DNA of 13,125 nt from assembly GCA_036655775.1 (NCBI GenBank), contig JAVVPL010000054.1:1-13125 (forward strand), in the 5' to 3' direction. The DNA comes from JAVVPL01 sp036655775 (lineage in GTDB: Bacteria; Bacteroidota; Bacteroidia; Bacteroidales; P3). The position numbers and the translations under genes are program-made. Every line of letters begins with the position of its first letter. Within the stretch, counting starts at the first letter, position 1. Below, in pieces: positions 1-6,688 of the stretch. Under the pieces are notes generated by a model. It was not told the DNA's origin, ran no database searches, and saw only the letters and a program-made list of their open reading frames with translations.

Positions 1-48
1 AAATAAACTCGCAAAAACCGATATCGAAAACAACCATAATTCTTCCAT
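1..48 (-). CDS. N-terminus of an unidentified, probably membrane protein (cut by window edge)
   Basis: Reading leftward from an ATG at 48-46, sixteen codons stay open to the window edge and give a start rich in hydrophobic residues (Met-Glu-Glu-Leu-Trp-Leu-Phe-Ser-Ile...), as expected for a signal anchor or first membrane segment. A promoter-like element (71-102) sits just upstream and the terminator-like hairpin of rocD lies upstream of that, so a new transcription unit starting here is plausible. A second ATG at 37-35 in another frame also stays open to the edge (Met-Val-Val-Phe-Asp-Ile-Gly...), so the frame is not certain. The family cannot be recognised from so few residues. Confidence 0.4.
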   Translation of the reverse strand, partial: MEELWLFSISVFASLF

Positions 49-70
49 AATACACTCTTTGTTTAACTTA

Positions 71-102
71 CAAAGTTACGAAAAAGGCTGCGATATTACA
101 AG
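71..102 (-). promoter_or_regulatory. Bacteroidota-type promoter for the left-edge gene
   Basis: On the minus strand a perfect TAnnTTTG -7 element (TAACTTTG, 78-71) is preceded by CTTG (102-99) at a 20-nt spacing, close to the Bacteroidota TTTG-N19-21-TAnnTTTG pattern. The expected start site lies about 20 nt before the ATG at 48. This is a motif match only. Confidence 0.45.
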
Positions 103-115
103 TTATTTATAACAA

Positions 116-144
116 AGCGAGCCTATCTAATAGATAGGCTCGCT
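116..144 (-). terminator. Strong hairpin 29 nt after rocD, probable terminator of the hydrogenase-rocD unit
   Basis: A perfect 13-bp inverted repeat (AGCGAGCCTATCT, 116-128, and its complement, 132-144) encloses a 3-nt loop. On the minus strand it is followed by TTTGTTATAAAT, which is only moderately U-rich. It lies between the rocD stop and the promoter-like element of the next minus-strand gene, which suits a terminator. The weak U-tract means it might instead be a 3'-end stabilising or processing structure. Confidence 0.7.
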
Positions 145-172
145 CAAATCTTTCTATAATAGCACATTTAAA

Positions 173-1393
173 CTATTCAAACGACAATATTGATTTTTTT
201 ATAATTGCTATTGCCTCCCTCAGTTGCTCTTCGGTAATAACCAAAGGTGGAGCAAAACGAATAATATGCTCATGGGTAGGCTTTGCTAAAACGCCATTAT
301 CTCGCATTTTCAAACAAACATCCCATGCTTTTTTACCGTTTTTAGGACGAATAATCACGGCATTTAATAATCCTTTTCCTCGTACTAATTCGATCATTTC
401 CGATTGAATTTTGCGGATTTCATCACGGAAAATAGTGCCTAAATATTCTGCTTTTTCACAAAGATGTTCATCTACCACTACCTGCAATGCAGCTTGTGCA
501 ACCTTACAAGCTAATGGGAATCCTCCAAAGGTAGATCCATGCTCTCCAGGCTTAATATTCAACATAATCTCATCGTCACAAAGCACCGCAGAGACAGGAA
601 GTACACCCCCAGAAATTGCCTTTCCTAAAATTAAAATATCAGGACGCACTCCTTCGTGATCGCAAGCTAACATTTTACCCGTACGAGCAATACCCGTTTG
701 CACTTCATCAGCGATAAACAATACATTATGTTTTTTGCATAAATCATAGGCCCCTTTTAAATATCCATCATCGGGTACAAATACTCCCGCTTCTCCTTGA
801 ATAGGTTCAACTAAGAAAGCGGCAATCGTAGGTCTAGAGTTTAAAGTTTTTTCTAAGGCTTCCAAATTATTGTATGGAATTTTGATAAATCCAGGTGTAT
901 AGGGACCAAATCCCCCATAGGATTCAGGATCCGTCGACATGGAAATAATACTAATTGTACGTCCATGGAAATTACCTTCGCAAGCTATAATTTCAGCTTT
1001 TTCATCAGGAATCCCTTTGTTTACATACCCCCAACGACGAGCCAATTTCAAGGCGGTTTCATCGGCTTCAGCCCCTGTATTCATAGGTAATAGTTTATCA
1101 TACCCAAAATACTTAGTTATATACTCCTCGTAAGGCCCTAGGCAATCATTATAAAAAGCACGTGAAGTCAAGGTTAAAGTTTGTGCTTGATCACATAATG
1201 CCTTGATGATTTTCGGATGGCAATGCCCTTGATTTACAGCCGAGTATGCCGATAAAAAATCAAAATATTTTTTACCATCTACATCCCAAAGAAAAGGTCC
1301 TTCACCTTTAGCTAAAACCACAGGTAGTGGGTGATAATTGTGAGCTCCATAATGGTTCTCTTGCGCCATAAATTGTTCTGAACGTGTTGTCAT
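173..1393 (-). CDS. rocD: Ornithine--oxo-acid aminotransferase
   Basis: A PLP-dependent class-III aminotransferase that moves the delta-amino group of ornithine to 2-oxoglutarate, giving glutamate semialdehyde and glutamate (arginine/ornithine and proline metabolism, cytosol). Visible signatures: NTGAEADETALKLAR near residue 105, which binds PLP phosphate; EPIQGEAGV near 197; DEVQTGIARTGKML near 229, with the Asp that contacts the PLP ring nitrogen; and LGKAISGGVLPVSAVL with the Schiff-base Lys at about 258. The length, 406 aa, is normal. The ATG at 1393 is preferred over the one at 1420, which would overlap the end of hydC; from 1393 the spacing to hydC is 7 nt. That makes rocD the last gene of the hydrogenase operon. 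The sequence fits OAT better than acetylornithine aminotransferase, but substrate choice within this family is an inference. Confidence 0.9.
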   Translation of the reverse strand: MTTRSEQFMAQENHYGAHNYHPLPVVLAKGEGPFLWDVDGKKYFDFLSAYSAVNQGHCHPKIIKALCDQAQTLTLTSRAFYNDCLGPYEEYITKYFGYDKLLPMNTGAEADETALKLARRWGYVNKGIPDEKAEIIACEGNFHGRTISIISMSTDPESYGGFGPYTPGFIKIPYNNLEALEKTLNSRPTIAAFLVEPIQGEAGVFVPDDGYLKGAYDLCKKHNVLFIADEVQTGIARTGKMLACDHEGVRPDILILGKAISGGVLPVSAVLCDDEIMLNIKPGEHGSTFGGFPLACKVAQAALQVVVDEHLCEKAEYLGTIFRDEIRKIQSEMIELVRGKGLLNAVIIRPKNGKKAWDVCLKMRDNGVLAKPTHEHIIRFAPPLVITEEQLREAIAIIKKSILSFE

Positions 1394-1400
1394 AAGTTTA

Positions 1401-1880
1401 TTATTTTGTATATTCTGCAATAATATCTTTTACTTGGTCTGGCGCTAAACGTCCATATACCTTGTCTCCAATAAGTACCACTGGAGCCAATCCACAAGCT
1501 CCCACACAACGCAAACAATTTAACGAAAATTTACCATCGGCCGTTGTTTCGCCTACTTTAATGTTCAATTGACGTCTAAATTCATCCAAAATCTTTTCAC
1601 CTCCACGTACATAACAAGCCGTACCCATACAAACAGAAATAGGATGTTCTCCCTTAGGTAACATTGAAAAGAATGAATAAAAGGTAACAATACCATAGAC
1701 ATGGGCCACAGGAAGATTTAATTGACGTGCAATTACCTCTTGAACTTCAGCTGGTAAATATCCCAAAACGCCTTGAACTTGATGTAATACATTAATTACT
1801 TCGCCTTTATCATTATTAAATGAAGCACAAATTTCTTTAATCGTATTTATTTTGCACTCTGATAACTTAATAGTTGCCAT
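1401..1880 (-). CDS. hydC: NuoE-like [2Fe-2S] subunit of bifurcating [FeFe] hydrogenase (HydC/HndA)
   Basis: The 159-aa protein belongs to the NuoE/24-kDa family: an N-terminal helical part followed by a thioredoxin-like fold carrying one [2Fe-2S] cluster. The four cluster cysteines are present as VCMGTACYVRGG (C-x4-C) and CLRCVGACGLAPV (C-x3-C in CVGAC). In HydABC/HndABCD enzymes this subunit works with the NuoF-like subunit in flavin-based electron bifurcation between NAD(P)H and ferredoxin. The start at 1880 (MATIKLSE) is chosen because the 20 residues obtained by extending to 1940 would run into the hairpin at 1917-1950 and do not resemble the family. It lies 81 nt after hydA, separated by that hairpin, and 7 nt before rocD. 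Confidence 0.93.
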   Translation of the reverse strand: MATIKLSECKINTIKEICASFNNDKGEVINVLHQVQGVLGYLPAEVQEVIARQLNLPVAHVYGIVTFYSFFSMLPKGEHPISVCMGTACYVRGGEKILDEFRRQLNIKVGETTADGKFSLNCLRCVGACGLAPVVLIGDKVYGRLAPDQVKDIIAEYTK

Positions 1881-1916
1881 ATTTTTAATTTTTATATTTA
1901 CTAAAACAAACAATAA

Positions 1917-1950
1917 GCGTAGATTTGCGATATGAATCACAAGTCTACGC
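1917..1950 (-). promoter_or_regulatory. Strong intercistronic hairpin between hydA and hydC
   Basis: In the transcript a 7-bp stem (GCGTAGA with TCTACGC) continues through a C-A mismatch into CTTG/CAAA pairs and a further GAT/ATC pairing around a small loop, so almost all of the 34 nt is folded. It begins 11 nt after the hydA TAG stop and is followed by a moderately U-rich stretch (TTATTGTTTGTTTTAG), then the hydC ATG 36 nt downstream of the stem. It could be a partial terminator or attenuator, or an RNA processing/stability element that sets the HydA:HydC ratio. The structure is visible in the sequence; the role is inferred. Confidence 0.6.
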
Positions 1951-1961
1951 CTAATTTACTA

Positions 1962-3722
1962 CTAATTAATTACAATAACTTCATCACTCGTATCAAAATA
2001 ACGGGTATGCAACAAATGATGCGCCTTTTCACTCATAGGATGTCCTAAAAATTCCTCGTACAATTTAGTGATATAAGGATTTTCGTGCGATTTACGAATA
2101 GGTTTTCCTGCATCCTCACGATAGAGAGCTTCACTTCGTTTTTGAAGTGTTTCAATATGTCCGTGATGATAAGGTTGACCTCCTCCACCAATACATCCAC
2201 CAGGACAAGCCATCACTTCTATTGCATGAAGATTTACATTACCCGCACGTACATCTTCTAATAATTTACGCGCATTGCCCAAACCATGTGCAATCCCAAT
2301 ATTAATCATAGTGCCATTAAAATCGACACTTGCCATACGAATACCTTCTAATCCACGCAAAGTTTTAAATTCAACTTTATCTAACTGTTTTTTAGTAAAT
2401 ATTTCATAAGCTGTACGTGTAGCAGCTTCAATAACTCCCCCTGTAACTCCAAAAATTACCGCAGCTCCTGTAGAAGCACCCAAAGGTTGATCAAAATCTT
2501 CATCTGGCAAATTTAAAAAATCGATATTTGCCAATTTAATTAATTGTGCCAACTCACGAGTAGAAATTGCTATATCTACATCAGGATTTCCATTTGTTTT
2601 AAATTCATCTCTTTGGCATTCAAACTTCTTAGCCAAACAAGGCATAACCGAAACTACAATTAAATCTTTACGAGAAATGCCCATCTTTTCGGCCCAATAC
2701 GTTTTAGCAATAGCTCCAAACATTTGTTGAGGCGATTTTGCAGAAGAGGGCACCTCCAACATATCCGAAAAATTATGTTCAAAAAAGTTGACCCAACCTG
2801 GACAACAAGACGTTAAAATAGGTAGTTTTACATTTTTATCCCCTTTCAAAAAGGCTTCCAATCTACCTAACAACTCCGTTCCTTCTTCCATAATAGTTAA
2901 GTCTGCAGCGAAATCGGTATCAAATACTTGATCAAACTCCAAGCGTCTGAGCGCAGCAGCCAATTTACCCGTTACAATCGTACCTACCTCCATGCCAAAT
3001 TCTTCACCTAAAGCCACACGGACCGCTGGAGCTACTTGTACGATTACTTTTTTGCTTTTATCGGCCAATGCTTCAATTACTTTAGGTAAATGACTCACTT
3101 CCGTTAATGCCCCCGTTGGGCAAGCAGTTACACATTGACCACAATACGTGCAGCAAGAATCTACTAAATCCATTTGAAAAGCAGGAGCTACTACCGACAT
3201 AAACCCTCTATTAATAGCAGAGAGCGCACCTACGGTTTGTACTTCATTACACATGGTTTCACATCTACGACACATCACACATTTATCCACATCACGAACA
3301 ATCGAAGGCGATTGATCTTTACGATAGGTGGATTGTTCACCCGCATAACTAATTTCTCGAATACCCATTTTTTGGGCTAAGGTTTGTAATTCACAGTCAC
3401 CCGATTTAGGGCAAATTAAACAATCGGCAGGGTGATCGGATAGTAATAATTCTACTACTACTCGACGTGCATTCAATGCACGTACAGAGTGTGTATCTAC
3501 TTCCATGCCATTTTCACAATCGGTGGCACAAGCGGGAGCCAAATTTCGCCGACCTTTCACCTCAACTACGCATACACNNNNNNNNNNTATTCCCAAACCA
3601 TCCATACTGAAATAACATAATGTGGGTATTTCGATCCCATATTTTCTTGCGGCTTGAAGAATAGTTGTACCTTTTTCTACTTCTACCGCTTTTTTATCTA
3701 TAATTAAATTTATCATTTCCAT
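1962..3722 (-). CDS. hydA: Catalytic [FeFe] hydrogenase subunit (HydA/HndD type), interrupted by an assembly gap
   Basis: This is the H2-producing or H2-oxidising subunit of a bifurcating hydrogenase. Domains in order: NuoG-like N-terminal [2Fe-2S] domain (C36, C51, C65 visible; one cysteine is expected inside the N gap); His-ligated [4Fe-4S] motif HPADCLICPKSGDC (H97, C101, C104, C110); two ferredoxin [4Fe-4S] motifs (C148/151/154/158 and C191/194/197/201); and the H-cluster domain with TSCCPGW (proton-transfer C306, ligand C307), MPCLAKKFE (C362, E368) and MACPGGCIGGGGQP (C506, C510). The C-terminal small-subunit-like region ends in a HHLLHTRY stretch. All catalytic residues are intact. The length, about 586 aa plus a few missing residues, matches HndD-type enzymes and is shorter than Thermotoga HydA, which carries an extra C-terminal cluster domain. 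The start at 3722 is 18 nt after hydB; the Met at 3716 is an alternative. Confidence 0.95.
   Translation of the reverse strand: MEMINLIIDKKAVEVEKGTTILQAARKYGIEIPTLCYFSMDGLGIXXXXVCVVEVKGRRNLAPACATDCENGMEVDTHSVRALNARRVVVELLLSDHPADCLICPKSGDCELQTLAQKMGIREISYAGEQSTYRKDQSPSIVRDVDKCVMCRRCETMCNEVQTVGALSAINRGFMSVVAPAFQMDLVDSCCTYCGQCVTACPTGALTEVSHLPKVIEALADKSKKVIVQVAPAVRVALGEEFGMEVGTIVTGKLAAALRRLEFDQVFDTDFAADLTIMEEGTELLGRLEAFLKGDKNVKLPILTSCCPGWVNFFEHNFSDMLEVPSSAKSPQQMFGAIAKTYWAEKMGISRKDLIVVSVMPCLAKKFECQRDEFKTNGNPDVDIAISTRELAQLIKLANIDFLNLPDEDFDQPLGASTGAAVIFGVTGGVIEAATRTAYEIFTKKQLDKVEFKTLRGLEGIRMASVDFNGTMINIGIAHGLGNARKLLEDVRAGNVNLHAIEVMACPGGCIGGGGQPYHHGHIETLQKRSEALYREDAGKPIRKSHENPYITKLYEEFLGHPMSEKAHHLLHTRYFDTSDEVIVIN
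3578..3587. other. Assembly gap (10 N) inside hydA
   Basis: Ten Ns replace the stretch that should hold the third-from-last part of the [2Fe-2S] motif, ending in Cys-Arg just before VCVVEV. The base pair left after the gap (GT) fits the end of an Arg codon CGT. Comparison with the remembered family pattern (IxNKPxxCR before VCVVEV) suggests about 22 missing bases, which also keeps the frame (a length of 1 modulo 3). The ten Ns are therefore probably a placeholder length. Confidence 0.85.
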
Positions 3723-3740
3723 ATCTCTAAACTGAATTTA

Positions 3741-5622
3741 TTACTTAATAATGATAGCACTGAACTTACACTTCTCAATACAAGTTCCACATTTGATACA
3801 AATTGCTTGGTTAATTACATGGGGTTGTTTTTTATCTCCAACAATTGCATTGACTGGACAATTCCTAGCACAGGCCGTACAACCCACACAATTTTCTTCC
3901 ATTATAAAGTATTGCATCAAAGCCTTACATTTACCCGCACGACATTTGGATTCTGTAACGTGTTCCACGTATTCATCCCAAAAGTTGTTAATTGTAGATA
4001 ATACAGGGTTAGGAGAAGTTTGTCCTAATCCACATAAAGCAGTATCTTTAATAACCTGACTTAAGGTTTTTAATTTTTGAATATCTTCCATCGTACCATG
4101 CCCTTTGGTAATTTTGTCGAGGATTTCATACAGACGTTTATTTCCAATACGACAAGGGGTGCACTTACCACAAGATTCTTCCACGATAAATTCCAAATAA
4201 AATTTAGCAACAGCCACCATACAATCATCTTCATCCATCACAATCATACCCCCAGATCCCATCATTGAACCCACGGACAATAATGTATCATAGTCGATGG
4301 GCGTATCCAAATGTTTTTCAGTTAAACATCCTCCCGAAGGACCTCCCGTTTGTACTGCTTTAAATTTTTTGCCATCTTTGATGCCTCCTCCAATTTCGTA
4401 AATAACTTCACGAAGCGTAATTCCCATAGGCACTTCGATCAAACCTACATTATTGATTTTACCAGCTAAAGCAAAAACTTTTGTGCCTTTTGATTTTTCG
4501 GATCCAATACTAGCAAACCAATCGGCTCCTTTATTAATAATTACAGGAATATTAGCAAAAGTTTCCACATTGTTGACATTGGTAGGTTTGCCCTTATATC
4601 CTGATACGGCAGGAAATGGAGGTTTAAAGGTGGGTTCTCCTCGTTTTCCTTCCATAGAATGGATCAATGCCGTTTCTTCTCCACACACAAACGCACCTGC
4701 GCCATAACGAATTTCCATATCAAAATCGAAACCCGTTCCCAATATATCTTTACCCAACAATCCATATTCACGCGCTTGACCAATAGCCGTTTTTAAACGT
4801 TGTATAGCCAAAGGATACTCTGCACGAATATAAACCAAACCTTTAGTAGCACCTATGGCATAGCCACAAATAGACATGGCTTCTATAATTGAATTCGGGT
4901 CACCTTCCAAAATCGATCGGTCCATAAACGCACCTGGGTCTCCCTCATCAGCATTACAAACTACATATTTTTGATCTGCTTGTGATTTTCTGGTAAGTTC
5001 CCATTTTAAACCCGTAGGGAAACCTCCGCCACCACGTCCTCTCAAACCTGACTTTTTGATAATATCTATGGTTTGTTGAGGATCTAATTCTGTTAAACAC
5101 TTGGCCAATGCAGCATACCCATCACGAGCAATATATTCCTGAATATTTTCTGGATCAATAAATCCACAATTACGCAAAGCAATACGAATTTGTTTTTTAT
5201 AAAATCCCATGTGTTTTGAATCGGACACATGTTCTTTGTTTGTTGGATCTTCGTAAAGTAGTCGTTTGATTTTACGCCCTTTGATGATATGTTCATCAAT
5301 TATTTCACGAGCATCTTCTGGTTTTACTTTTGTATAAAAAGTATTGTCTGGCATCACCTTGACAATAGGACCTTTTTCACAAAAACCGAAGCAACCAGTT
5401 ATGGAGTCGTATACCTTATCTTCCATGCCTAGCTGTTTAATTTCACTTTCAAGATTAGCTTTAATTAAATCACTTTGTGCAGATTTACAACCAGNNNNNN
5501 NNNNCTTCAGATAAACCTTTATCTGCTAAAACCGTTTTTAAATTTCGTACAATCTCCTGACTTTGAGAAGCTTTACAGCCAGTACCACCGCACACTAACA
5601 AATGTGTTTTATAGTTTGCCAT
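3741..5622 (-). CDS. hydB: NuoF-like flavin/NAD(P)H-binding subunit of bifurcating hydrogenase (HydB/HndC), interrupted by an assembly gap
   Basis: This subunit binds FMN and NAD(P)H. Upstream of the gap the frame from the ATG at 5622 reads MANYKTHLLVCGGTGCKAS and on to LADKGLSE; after the gap it resumes at 5492 as GCKSAQSDLIKANLE and continues without a break, so the Met at 5426 is internal. Order: thioredoxin-like [2Fe-2S] domain (CGGTGC and GCFGFCEKGP); then, numbered from the Met at 5426, FMN/NADH loop GLRGRGGGGFPTG (127-139), NADEGDPGAFMDR (158-170), GAGAFVCGEETALI, N3 [4Fe-4S] cluster ESCGKCTPC with C419, C422, C425 and distal C465, and a C-terminal 2x[4Fe-4S] ferredoxin (C513-C523, C543-C553). 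This is the HydB/HndC architecture. About 597 aa would be usual; the visible parts plus gap make it some 25-30 residues longer, with a second GCK..QS segment (see findings). Confidence 0.93.
5495..5504. other. Assembly gap (10 N) inside the N-terminus of hydB
   Basis: The flanking hydB frames agree only if the missing length is a multiple of three, so ten Ns cannot be the true length. Because of the wrong length the frame appears broken and the gene looks as if it started at 5426. Confidence 0.85.
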
Positions 5623-5642
5623 TTTTTGTTATATTTTAGTCA

Positions 5643-5661
5643 ACAATTTATAATAAATTGT
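5643..5661 (-). promoter_or_regulatory. Small AT-rich hairpin between the HndB-like gene and hydB
   Basis: ACAATTTA (on the minus strand) pairs with TAAATTGT around a 3-nt loop, giving 8 bp of mostly A-T pairs in the 46-nt spacer. It starts about 7 nt past the upstream stop codon and lies roughly 20 nt before the hydB ATG. It may slow RNA decay or mean nothing; stability is low. Confidence 0.3.
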
Positions 5662-5668
5662 CCTTTTA

Positions 5669-6067
5669 TTATTTTGTTTCAATTGTTTCATAATTCACAG
5701 GAATGATACCATCTACCATTTCTCCGCGTCTAATATATTTTTCTATAATTTCATCGGCTTTTTCCAAAGTTACATGCCCAAAAACTAAGGGCTCTGCATT
5801 TGGTTTTTTTACTTCAATGGTAGGTTCAGCAAAACAATAGCCCATACAACCCGTTTGTGTAATCACGGCTTCTATACCTCGTTTATCTAAAGCAGAGATA
5901 AGAAAATCCATAACTTCTTTAGCACCTGATGCGATGCCACAAGTAGCCATAGCTACTTTTATTTGTACTAAATTTTCTGCATTTTCACTTTTTTCACGTA
6001 AATCAATTCCAGACACAAGGCTGTCTTTTATTTGACGTAAATCAGCTAAAGATTTAATTTTATTCAT
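5669..6067 (-). CDS. Thioredoxin-like [2Fe-2S] ferredoxin, HndB-like hydrogenase subunit
   Basis: The 132-aa protein has an N-terminal helix typical of this group (KIKSLADLRQIKDSL), then a thioredoxin-like [2Fe-2S] domain with ATCGIASGA and QTGCMGYCFAEP. Only three cysteines are present (C43, C74, C78): the CGIASGA element has a single Cys where the related domain in HydB has CGGTGC. To my knowledge this is usual for HndB-type proteins, but it makes a standard four-Cys cluster uncertain. The gene lies 46 nt before hydB, completing an HndABCD-like set, although here the NuoE-like gene comes last. Likely role: accessory electron-transfer subunit of the bifurcating hydrogenase, or a small redox protein linked to the upstream sensor module. 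A promoter-like element (6115-6145) precedes it. Confidence 0.85.
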   Translation of the reverse strand: MNKIKSLADLRQIKDSLVSGIDLREKSENAENLVQIKVAMATCGIASGAKEVMDFLISALDKRGIEAVITQTGCMGYCFAEPTIEVKKPNAEPLVFGHVTLEKADEIIEKYIRRGEMVDGIIPVNYETIETK

Positions 6068-6114
6068 AATAGATACATGTTTTATTAATATTATATTTAA
6101 GAATATAAAAACAG

Positions 6115-6145
6115 CAAATATAAGATATTATTTTGATTTTCCAAT
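6115..6145 (-). promoter_or_regulatory. Possible internal promoter for the structural hydrogenase genes
   Basis: On the minus strand TATATTTG (6122-6115) matches TAnnTTTG exactly, with ATTG (6145-6142) 19 nt upstream in the -33 position. A start site near 6108 would leave a leader of about 40 nt before the HndB-like gene. The spacer upstream of that gene, 83 nt, is the longest in the array. This is a motif match in AT-rich DNA, so chance is possible. Confidence 0.4.
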
Positions 6146-6150
6146 ATTTT

Positions 6151-6676
6151 TTATCTTGTATATTCTATTTCTTTTAAACTTTCTTCTATCAACTCNNNNN
6201 NNNNNAGAAACACCTTCTAAAACCGCTTTTACTTCTCTTGTATCAAAGATATATTCTCCTTTTTGGGTAAGATGACTATAAATAAAATCCAAATTTGGAT
6301 TCATACATACACTCATCACAATCACGCCTGCAATATCACCAATAGGCACTCTGTCAATATGATCCATTTGAAATTTAGCACATAATTGCGTACCTACTCC
6401 CAAAGTTGATTTTATTTCCAATGAACCGCCTGCCATTTCTGCATTCTGAGCCAATAAAGGAATTCCCAAACCCACTTTACGAGTGGTTCGAGTGGTTGTA
6501 TAGGGATCTTTTACTTTGGCTAACAATTCGGGTGACATTCCTTTTCCATTATCTTTAATGGTGAGTATATATAGATTTTGATCTGGTTTTTCTTCTATAT
6601 TAATTTCAATCAAATTGGCATTGGCACTTACCGAATTTTGCACTAAATCCAACACATGTAAAGCAATATCTTTCAT
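6151..6676 (-). CDS. GHKL-type ATP-binding protein (histidine kinase-like ATPase), second copy; C-terminus interrupted by an assembly gap
   Basis: A stand-alone HATPase_c domain: N-box LDLVQNSVSANA (residues 9-20), G1 box DNGKGM, G2 box GLGIPLLAQNA and final GVGTQL, followed by a short C-terminal region (about 105-157) ending at an N gap. There is no dimerisation/phosphoacceptor His domain and no membrane segment, so it is not a complete sensor kinase; it may phosphorylate or bind a partner. After the gap the frame that looks native reads ELIEESLKEIEYTR and stops at 6151. The frame obtained by taking ten Ns literally gives a basic, Asn/Lys-rich tail ending at 6128, which looks like an artefact. 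It follows the PHP gene by 12 nt. Related stand-alone ATPases are known beside bifurcating hydrogenases in Clostridia. Confidence 0.85.
6196..6205. other. Assembly gap (10 N) near the end of the ATPase gene
   Basis: The upstream frame ends ...KAVLEGVS and the plausible downstream frame starts ELIEESLKE, which requires a missing length divisible by three. The ten Ns shift the frame and so produce a false tail. The true length is unknown, probably a few codons. Confidence 0.8.
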
Positions 6677-6688
6677 TTACAAATAATT

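Noticed and set aside
411..659. Open frames on the plus strand inside rocD, hydA, hydB, PHP and the sensor gene (for example 411-659, 4453-4707, 7036-7305, 7910-8203)
   Set aside because: They lie antisense to genes with clear motifs, show low-complexity or implausible compositions, and have no recognisable domain.
1401..1940. HydC extended N-terminally to 1940
   Set aside because: The added 20 residues would be encoded through the strong hairpin at 1917-1950 and do not resemble NuoE-type N-termini; the ATG at 1880 fits better.
3741..5426. HydB starting at the Met at 5426
   Set aside because: The same frame is open upstream to the gap and beyond it to the ATG at 5622, and supplies the CGGTGC half of the [2Fe-2S] motif; the short form would lack it.
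1401..5622. Reading the NuoE/NuoF-like genes as respiratory complex I
   Set aside because: They flank a catalytic [FeFe] hydrogenase with intact H-cluster motifs, HydB has the extra N-terminal thioredoxin-like and C-terminal ferredoxin domains, and no membrane Nuo subunits are present.
6128..6195. Basic Arg/Lys/Asn-rich C-terminal tail of the second ATPase ending at 6128
   Set aside because: It arises only if the N run is taken as exactly ten bases. The alternative frame gives a natural acidic/amphipathic end (ELIEESLKEIEYTR) stopping at 6151.
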